DNA from: CAZVJA01 sp964626885
GTDB lineage: Bacteria > Planctomycetota > Planctomycetia > Planctomycetales > Planctomycetaceae
Assembly (NCBI GenBank): GCA_964626885.1
Contig: CAZVJA010000103.1
Coordinates: 1 to 18,087, forward strand
Reading direction: 5' to 3'
Length of the DNA: 18,087 nt
A program made the position numbers and the translations under genes. Shown in pieces: positions 12,873-18,087 of the stretch (position 1 is its first letter; each line of letters begins with the position of its first letter). Under the pieces are notes generated by a model. It made no database searches. It had not been told where the DNA came from and saw nothing but the letters and a program-made list of their open reading frames with translations.

Positions 12873-15218
12873 GTGACCACGAATCGGCGGGATTTCCTGG
12901 TTCAACTCGGCGTCGGCACCGGCGCGGCGATGCTGTCATCCTGCGGTTCGGAACAACGGGTTGTCCCCGTCAGCGAAGCGAAAGCGGCGCAGCTACAGTG
13001 GGGGAAAGCTCCATGCCGGTATTGCGGAACCGGCTGCGGTGTGGAAGTCGGTATCCAAGACGGTAAAGCGGTCGCCGTGCGCGGCGACGTGGCAAGCCCC
13101 GTCAATCGCGGACTGCTCTGCGTCAAAGGGTATCATCTGCCGGAGCTGCTCTACGGCAAAGACCGGCTGAAGTTCCCCATGAAGCGGAAGGCCGACGGCA
13201 GCGGCTTCGAGCGCATCGGTTGGGACGAAGCACTCGACCTGATCGCCAGCGAATTCAAGAAAACGCTCGACACCGTCGGACCGGAAGCGGTCGCGATGTA
13301 CGGCTCGGGGCAGTGGACTGTCTTCGACGGCTACGCGGCGGTCAAGTGGGTCAAAGCGGGGATGAAGAGCAACAATCTCGACCCGAACGCGCGGCTTTGC
13401 ATGGCGAGTGCCGTCACCGGCTTCATGACGCAGTTTCAAAGCGATGAGCCGATGGGCTGCTACGACGACTTCGAGACCGGAAACGACTTCGTCCTCTGGG
13501 GCAACAACATGGCCGAGATGCACCCGGTCCTGTTCAGCCGAATTCTGGAGAACAAACGGAAGAACCCCGGCGTGCGGATCGTCGACATCGCCACCCGCTG
13601 GACACAGACCTCCGACCTCGCCGACGTTTATGTCGAGATCAAGCCGGGGAGCGATCTGGCGCTGGCCAACGGAATTCTTCACTTACTTGTGAAGAACGGG
13701 CGCGTGGCGGATGTGTTCATCAAGGAGAACGTCGTCTTCAAGCGGGGAGTTGAAGACGCCGCCGAGATCGGTTACGGCTGCTTCGGCGACCAAGCTGAGA
13801 AGTACACATTCGAGGACAAGCCCCGCGACAGCTCGTTCGACGAATTGAAAACATTTCTCGAGGACTATTCACCCGACAAGGTCTCGCAGCTCACCGGCGT
13901 GTCGGAGGCGCAGATTCGATTGCTGGCCGACATGTATGGCGACCAGACGCGTAACACCGTCAGCACCTGGTGCATGGGGGTCAATCAACACGTCCGCGGA
14001 ACGTGGATGAACAACCTGATTACCGACCTGCATCTCATCACGGGAAAGATTTCCAAGCCGGGAAATAACCCATTCAGCTTGACGGGGCAGCCGTCTGCCT
14101 GCGGCACGGTCCGCGAGGTGGGGACTCTCTCGAATCGACTTCCGGCCGACATGGTTGTTAATAACCCTGAACATCGCGCGAAGGCCGAAAAGATTTGGGG
14201 GCTGCCGGAAGGGACGATTCCCGCGAAACCGGGATATCACGCCACCGACATGTTCCGCGCGCTCGCCCGCGGGGATGTCCGCGCGATCTGGATTCAAACG
14301 ACCAACCCCTGGGTATCGCTCCCGAATCTCACGCGCTTCGAGCGGAAGCCGGGGGACGGGCGATTCATTGTCGTCAGCGATATTTATCCCACGCCCACGA
14401 CGGCCGTCGCGGATCTCGTACTTCCCTCGGCCGCGTGGATTGAGCGGGAAGGAGTCTTCGGCAATACGGAACGCCGCACGCAACAGTGGGACAAGCTCAT
14501 CGATGCCCCGGGCGAAGCGCGCGAGGATGCCTGGCAGATCATCCAAGTTGCCAAACGGATGGGTTACGAGAATCTGTTTCCCTGGCCCGACGACGACTGG
14601 CATAAACCGATGTACGAAGAATATCGCAGCTTCACGCTCGGAATCGGCAAGGATGTTGCCAGTTACGATCAACTCCGCGAGGCGCGCGGCCTCCGCTGGC
14701 CGGTCGTCGATGGAAAAGAGACGCTCTATCGTTACGCCGCCGGTTTCGATCCTTACGTGAAAAAGTCGTCAGGAGTGCACTTCTACAAGGCGAAAGGATA
14801 CGGCGAAAAGGCAGCTTTCTGGCTGCGTCCGTACAATCCTCCCGCCGAAGTTCCCGACAAGGAATACCCCTTCTGGCTTTCCACGGGGCGCGTGCTCGAG
14901 CATTGGCACACCGGTTCGATGACCCGACGCGTGAAGCAGCTGCACCAGGCGGTGCCGCAGGCTTACGTGGAGCTCAACCGTTCCGACGCCGCGGAGTTGG
15001 GCATCGCCACGAACGACATGGTGCGAGTCGTCAGTCGGCGGGGGAAAGTGGAACTCCCCGCGGTCGTTGACGGCCGCGGCAAGCCGCCGCGCGGCTCGGT
15101 CTTCATCCCCTTCTTCGACGAGACCCGGCTGGCGAACATCCTCACGTTGGATGCAATGGACAACATCAGCAAAGAACCCGATTACAAGAAGTGTGCCGTC
15201 CGCGTGGAGAAGGTTTGA
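12873..15218 (+). CDS. napA: Periplasmic-type nitrate reductase catalytic subunit, NapA-like, with Tat lipoprotein leader
   Basis: The product has 781 residues from a GTG start. The leader combines a twin-arginine motif (R5-R6-D-F-L) with a lipobox-like LSSC (C24), suggesting Tat export followed by lipid anchoring. The [4Fe-4S] ligands are C48, C51, C55 and C83 (CRYCGTGCG, GLLCVKG). The molybdenum ligand is C176 in NARLCMASAVTGF, the NapA signature. NapA-specific stretches follow: WGNNMAEMHPVLFSRI, NPFSLTGQPSACGTVREVG with TLSNRLPADM, and near the C-terminus LSTGRVLEHWHTGSMTRRV. The protein reduces nitrate to nitrite with bis-MGD molybdenum cofactor, taking electrons from a NapB-type cytochrome, here the next gene. 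Length is slightly below the roughly 800-830 of typical NapA. No NapD chaperone, NapC or NapGH is in the window. A closely related assimilatory enzyme is less likely given the export signal and the NapB-like partner. Confidence 0.93.
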   Translation: MTTNRRDFLVQLGVGTGAAMLSSCGSEQRVVPVSEAKAAQLQWGKAPCRYCGTGCGVEVGIQDGKAVAVRGDVASPVNRGLLCVKGYHLPELLYGKDRLKFPMKRKADGSGFERIGWDEALDLIASEFKKTLDTVGPEAVAMYGSGQWTVFDGYAAVKWVKAGMKSNNLDPNARLCMASAVTGFMTQFQSDEPMGCYDDFETGNDFVLWGNNMAEMHPVLFSRILENKRKNPGVRIVDIATRWTQTSDLADVYVEIKPGSDLALANGILHLLVKNGRVADVFIKENVVFKRGVEDAAEIGYGCFGDQAEKYTFEDKPRDSSFDELKTFLEDYSPDKVSQLTGVSEAQIRLLADMYGDQTRNTVSTWCMGVNQHVRGTWMNNLITDLHLITGKISKPGNNPFSLTGQPSACGTVREVGTLSNRLPADMVVNNPEHRAKAEKIWGLPEGTIPAKPGYHATDMFRALARGDVRAIWIQTTNPWVSLPNLTRFERKPGDGRFIVVSDIYPTPTTAVADLVLPSAAWIEREGVFGNTERRTQQWDKLIDAPGEAREDAWQIIQVAKRMGYENLFPWPDDDWHKPMYEEYRSFTLGIGKDVASYDQLREARGLRWPVVDGKETLYRYAAGFDPYVKKSSGVHFYKAKGYGEKAAFWLRPYNPPAEVPDKEYPFWLSTGRVLEHWHTGSMTRRVKQLHQAVPQAYVELNRSDAAELGIATNDMVRVVSRRGKVELPAVVDGRGKPPRGSVFIPFFDETRLANILTLDAMDNISKEPDYKKCAVRVEKV

Positions 15219-15221
15219 GCG

Positions 15222-15794
15222 ATGCGGATTGTCTGCTGGCTTGCAGCTTGTTGTTTGCTTTTCTCGGCCGGATGCAGTGACATCGGCGGAGGAGCTGCGG
15301 AACCGCTGCCGAAGACCATGAATGTGAGAACCGAGCGCATCGCCTATTCCGGCGCGCCACCGGTCATCCCCCACAAGCCGCAGACCGGTAAGTGCGTCAC
15401 CTGCCATTCCGCCACGGGGACGGTCGTGCCCGGATTGGGGGTTGCTCCGGCCAATCCACACACGAAAACCGCAGGGTTGAGCGCGGATGCACGCTGCAAG
15501 CAGTGCCACGTGTTCAAGGAGTCGGACACGCTCTTCGCGGAGAACGATTTCGTGGGGCTGTTACCCCGACCCCTGCGCGACAAATCGCTGCCGGTGACCG
15601 ATCCGCCGACGGTTCCGCATCCGCTGTTCATGCGGGAAGATTGTGCTGCCTGCCACACCACCAAGGGGGCGCGCCCCGAGGTGGTTTGCACGCATCCGGA
15701 ACGGGTCCGTTGCCAGCAATGCCACATTCCCGACCGGTCGCTCGACCAGCAGGAATTCCAGACGACCTCCACCCCTCTTGTCGGAGCACGCTAA
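15222..15794 (+). CDS. Tetraheme cytochrome c lipoprotein, NapB-like with internal duplication
   Basis: The product has 190 residues and starts 3 bases after the NapA stop, with GGAGAAGG (15206-15213) inside the NapA end as ribosome site. A lipoprotein leader is clear: hydrophobic WLAACCLLF, lipobox SAGC with C18. Four CXXCH motifs lie at 58-62, 92-96, 141-145 and 164-168. They fall into two similar units, each with PPxxPH (46-51 and 128-133), a first CXXCH, a lone His (H80, H158) and a CxQCH. That is the plan of diheme NapB, in which such His residues are distal haem ligands, repeated twice. All eight His needed for four bis-His haems are present. The likely role is to pass electrons to NapA at the outer face of the membrane. 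Ordinary NapB has two haems, so this is an unusual form; I therefore leave the symbol empty. Confidence 0.85.
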   Translation: MRIVCWLAACCLLFSAGCSDIGGGAAEPLPKTMNVRTERIAYSGAPPVIPHKPQTGKCVTCHSATGTVVPGLGVAPANPHTKTAGLSADARCKQCHVFKESDTLFAENDFVGLLPRPLRDKSLPVTDPPTVPHPLFMREDCAACHTTKGARPEVVCTHPERVRCQQCHIPDRSLDQQEFQTTSTPLVGAR

Positions 15795-15862
15795 ATCGGC
15801 TGTCTGGGCGGGGTTTCGTGTCCTCTCGACAACGTCTGTCTTGTCGCCCGTCGGCGTCTCTC

Positions 15863-15891
15863 TTTCCGTGAACTGCCCGAACCGGTACAAT
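15863..15891 (+). promoter_or_regulatory. Promoter candidate for the 32-residue basic protein
   Basis: TTTCCG (15863-15868) and TACAAT (15886-15891) are separated by exactly 17 bases. The -10 matches consensus at 5 of 6 positions and the -35 at 3 of 6. It would give a transcript starting about 70 bases before the small gene at 15971. Confidence 0.35.
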
Positions 15892-15970
15892 TCTGTTTCG
15901 TGATGGGGGCGAAGGGCCCTCTCTCCACACATGCGATAGGTGTTGAAGTCAGCGCAAGAGGATCGGTTCG

Positions 15971-16069
15971 ATGTCGAAAACGCAGCGAAAACTCAAGAAA
16001 GCCAATCACGGAAAACGGCCGGCCAGCGCCCAGGCGCGCCGTGCGAAGCGAAAGCAGTTCCGCGTCTGA
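15971..16069 (+). CDS. Very small, highly basic protein (32 residues), function unknown
   Basis: The frame reads MSKTQRKLKKANHGKRPASA and then QARRAKRKQFRV. Fifteen of 32 residues are Lys, Arg or His and there are no acidic residues. A good ribosome site (GAGGAT, ending 7 bases before the ATG), a promoter-like sequence about 80 bases upstream and a terminator hairpin about 45 bases downstream make it a self-contained transcription unit. The composition suggests nucleic acid or ribosome binding, like the short basic tails of ribosomal proteins, but I do not recognise the family with certainty. It is independent of the nap operon in sense (177 bases after it) yet in the same direction, so read-through is possible. 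Confidence 0.55.
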   Translation: MSKTQRKLKKANHGKRPASAQARRAKRKQFRV

Positions 16070-16113
16070 ACGACGGACGTATCTGCAGTCACCGGCTTTC
16101 CGATGAATACCAG

Positions 16114-16155
16114 AGCCCGGCTACGGGAATGTCCTGAAGCCGGGCTTCGTATTTT
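16114..16155 (+). terminator. Intrinsic terminator, possibly bidirectional
   Basis: AGCCCGGCT (16114-16122) and AGCCGGGCT (16138-16146) form a perfect 9-base GC-rich stem with a 15-base loop, followed by the short T-rich ATTTT at 16151-16155. It lies between the small basic gene and the convergent CcsA gene, where transcripts from both sides should end. Confidence 0.65.
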
Positions 16156-16192
16156 CGAATACGTATCGATTGGTCCCTGCCGGGCGTTCCGA

Positions 16193-18087
16193 CTATGTCC
16201 CCACCGCCGCCGCTTCTGATTTCTCGGGTTTGCGGGATGAGTCGGGTTTGTGGATCGTTTCCGCGACGTAACGTCCCCAGGCGGCGGAGAGAAAGACAAG
16301 GTTGAGCACAACCCCGCCAGCGACCCATTCCACTCCCCCCGCACCAGTCGCGTATGAGTGGAGGCCGACTTCGGTCGGCTGTCCCGTGCCGTTGAGCCAG
16401 CCATAAACCATCGGCAGCACGAAATTCACACCGTACCACGAAAAGATAATCGCGCTGAAGCAGAGGACACTCCCTGCGTTCGTCCCAAAGGTGCCGACCC
16501 AGCCGGCGAACCGGCCATGCAGTATGACGAGATACGCCAATAACGAGATGAGCGCCCAGACTTCCTTGGGATCCCAATCCCAGAAGCGGCCCCAAGAGAC
16601 ATCCGCCCAGAGCCCGCCGAGAATTGTTCCGGCAGCGAGCAGCAGCACAGCCACTTGCATCGCCTTGTAAGAATAAGATGCAAGCGTCGCAACTTCGCGC
16701 GGTGGACGAACCTTGGAGTGAGAGAGATGCTCATCGCCGCTGCCAAGATCGGTCACCCCTGCCTTGAGGGTTCGTCGCAGTGCCCCGGGTTTGAGCGCGC
16801 TCCCGGCTTTGCCAAGCCGCGCCATTAGGGAATCATTCGCAACTTCGCTCATCTCAGCATCGGCCAGCGCGGTGGTATCGCCGTTTTCGACGCGGTACTT
16901 GCCGAACAGATAATAAGCCAGCGCGAGATTTCCGATACCCCAAGCCAGCGCGCCGGCTCCGTAGCTTGACACGATCGTCAATACGTGGATCGTCAGCCAG
17001 TAGTTATTTCGCAGCACCGCGGCGATGGAGCCGACCTTCGGATTCAGAATGTCCGAATGATGAATGCCGACATACCAGGCGAGCATCATGCCGAAGCAGG
17101 CAACCGGTAGCGCGCCGAGCAGAAAATATCTGCGGGTGAAGGTCTGCTCCCAGAGTTTGTTGCTCTCACGGCGGGCTTCCGGAATGAGTGTGACGAGCGC
17201 GCCGACGACAGCCAACGCCGCCCGCGACACGAACCAGGCGGAAAGTAATGAGGTAGTCAGTCCCACGAACCAAGTTCCCAAGGAACTGGTGGAAATCGCT
17301 TTGCCGTCGATTGGCGGCCTCAAGCTGGTGATTTGAAACGTCGTCTCGCTGGCGGTGAGGAACCAGACGATCCCTCCGAAAATTGCTAGCCGCGCGACCG
17401 AGGCTGCAATTCGAATCGGAATCTGCTCACCGGCGAAGAGGCGATTCTCATCCTCCTCTCCCAGGTCATCCAATTCAATGCCGCGGGCGCGCCCGTCGGA
17501 ATCTCGCCGCACGCGCACCGGCAGCCCGGAAAGTTTCCAGCTCCATCGAAGCCCCGGCCAGGTGAGGGGGAGCAGACAGAACCAGAATCCGAGCACCGCG
17601 ACGACATACGAGACCCAGATGACCGTTTCATACATGTTGCTGACCGGAGGCCGGCCGGCGATGATGATTCGCAGCGCGAAGCCCCACGTCGCATAGGCAA
17701 TTGCGCCGAGGGTCGCGACGAGACCAAGCACGTAGACGGTCCGCTGCCATCGCGCCATCAGCGACAGTACAACAACGACGGTCGCGATGAAGAAGTAAAC
17801 CCACGCCCACTCGAACGGCTGCGCTTTGTTGTACAGAATCTCGATGTCCGTCGAGCCTTCGGCCGGATAGGCCGAGAAGCTCATCTGGTTGGCACTTAAT
17901 TCGAGTGGTTTGTAGCGCTCCCAGATTTTGTCGTTCATCTCGCTCAGTTGATCCGACTTACCGAATTTGAAGGACTTTGGCTCGACCGGAGTCATCTTGG
18001 GACGAGCGGCGTCGAGGTCGTCGGCGAGCCGTCGCAGCTGGCGGGCGAAAGTTTGCATCGAAGCCGAGAAGGCGTCGGCATCGGCCC
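16193..18087 (-). CDS. ccsA: CcsA/ResC-type cytochrome c maturation protein (System II), N-terminus outside window
   Basis: The frame is open from the right edge to a stop at 16193 (631 residues visible). An ATG at 18058 exists, but nine in-frame codons before it (ADADAFSAS) continue the same hydrophilic helix without a stop, and no ribosome site precedes the ATG, so the protein probably begins beyond the window and may be a CcsB-CcsA fusion. After a periplasmic-looking segment there are many membrane spans. The haem-handling WWD motif is plain (WGRFWDWDPKEVW, about 487-499 counted from that Met), as are GRPPVSNMYETVIW, a conserved His near 358 (YWLTIHV) and one near 566 (GLHSYATG), as expected for CcsA. 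A charged, non-conserved insertion of about 70 residues (about 385-455) precedes the WWD part. CcsBA exports haem and attaches it to CXXCH motifs, the need created by the convergent multihaem operon. Confidence 0.88.
   Translation of the reverse strand, partial: ADADAFSASMQTFARQLRRLADDLDAARPKMTPVEPKSFKFGKSDQLSEMNDKIWERYKPLELSANQMSFSAYPAEGSTDIEILYNKAQPFEWAWVYFFIATVVVVLSLMARWQRTVYVLGLVATLGAIAYATWGFALRIIIAGRPPVSNMYETVIWVSYVVAVLGFWFCLLPLTWPGLRWSWKLSGLPVRVRRDSDGRARGIELDDLGEEDENRLFAGEQIPIRIAASVARLAIFGGIVWFLTASETTFQITSLRPPIDGKAISTSSLGTWFVGLTTSLLSAWFVSRAALAVVGALVTLIPEARRESNKLWEQTFTRRYFLLGALPVACFGMMLAWYVGIHHSDILNPKVGSIAAVLRNNYWLTIHVLTIVSSYGAGALAWGIGNLALAYYLFGKYRVENGDTTALADAEMSEVANDSLMARLGKAGSALKPGALRRTLKAGVTDLGSGDEHLSHSKVRPPREVATLASYSYKAMQVAVLLLAAGTILGGLWADVSWGRFWDWDPKEVWALISLLAYLVILHGRFAGWVGTFGTNAGSVLCFSAIIFSWYGVNFVLPMVYGWLNGTGQPTEVGLHSYATGAGGVEWVAGGVVLNLVFLSAAWGRYVAETIHKPDSSRKPEKSEAAAVGT

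Overview
The window comes from a member of the Planctomycetota, most likely a heterotroph rather than an anammox bacterium, although the genus cannot be told from this stretch. The lineage call rests on two gene sets typical of that phylum: secreted DUF1549/DUF1553 proteins with planctomycete-type CXXCH domains, and their DUF1501 partners. A minus-strand PPC-domain protein and overall high GC fit the same picture. There are no tRNA or rRNA genes, CRISPR arrays, transposases or phage genes.

Layout. (1) 1-4277, minus strand: a three-gene operon of exported surface proteins, read as DUF1501 protein, then a PPC-repeat protein, then a DUF1549-type protein cut by the window edge. (2) 4278-4870: a 593-base divergent intergenic region holding a nested inverted-repeat element (4671-4812). 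(3) 4871-9295, plus strand: a second surface pair, a PSCyt1/DUF1549/discoidin-like/DUF1553 protein (TTG start) and a Tat-exported DUF1501 protein. (4) 9296-9583: a leader with a 26-base palindrome, a weak promoter and a hairpin. (5) 9584-15794, plus strand: a compact five-gene respiratory operon. It encodes a Rieske protein, a fused b6-type cytochrome b, a membrane-anchored octaheme protein of the hydroxylamine oxidoreductase (HAO) family, a NapA-type periplasmic nitrate reductase with a Tat/lipoprotein leader, and a tetraheme lipoprotein that looks like a tandem-duplicated NapB. (6) 15795-16192: a promoter-like sequence, a 32-residue very basic mini-protein gene and a terminator hairpin. (7) 16193-18087, minus strand: the C-terminal part of a CcsA-type (System II) cytochrome c maturation protein that runs off the right edge.

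How the genes may work together. The five-gene operon reads as one quinol-driven electron-transfer module. Rieske and cytochrome b oxidise (probably mena-)quinol. The octaheme protein sits where cytochrome c1 or f would normally be and may act as electron relay, as nitrite or hydroxylamine enzyme, or both. NapA with the NapB-like tetraheme protein reduces nitrate. NapC, NapGH, NapD and a cytochrome c1/f are all absent from the window. This supports a Rieske/cytochrome-b-fed nitrate-to-nitrite-to-ammonium (or hydroxylamine) pathway, which I consider the most interesting system here. The adjacent CcsA gene supplies the haem attachment such a set (at least 12 c-type haems) needs. Function, direction of catalysis and complex formation are inferences from sequence.
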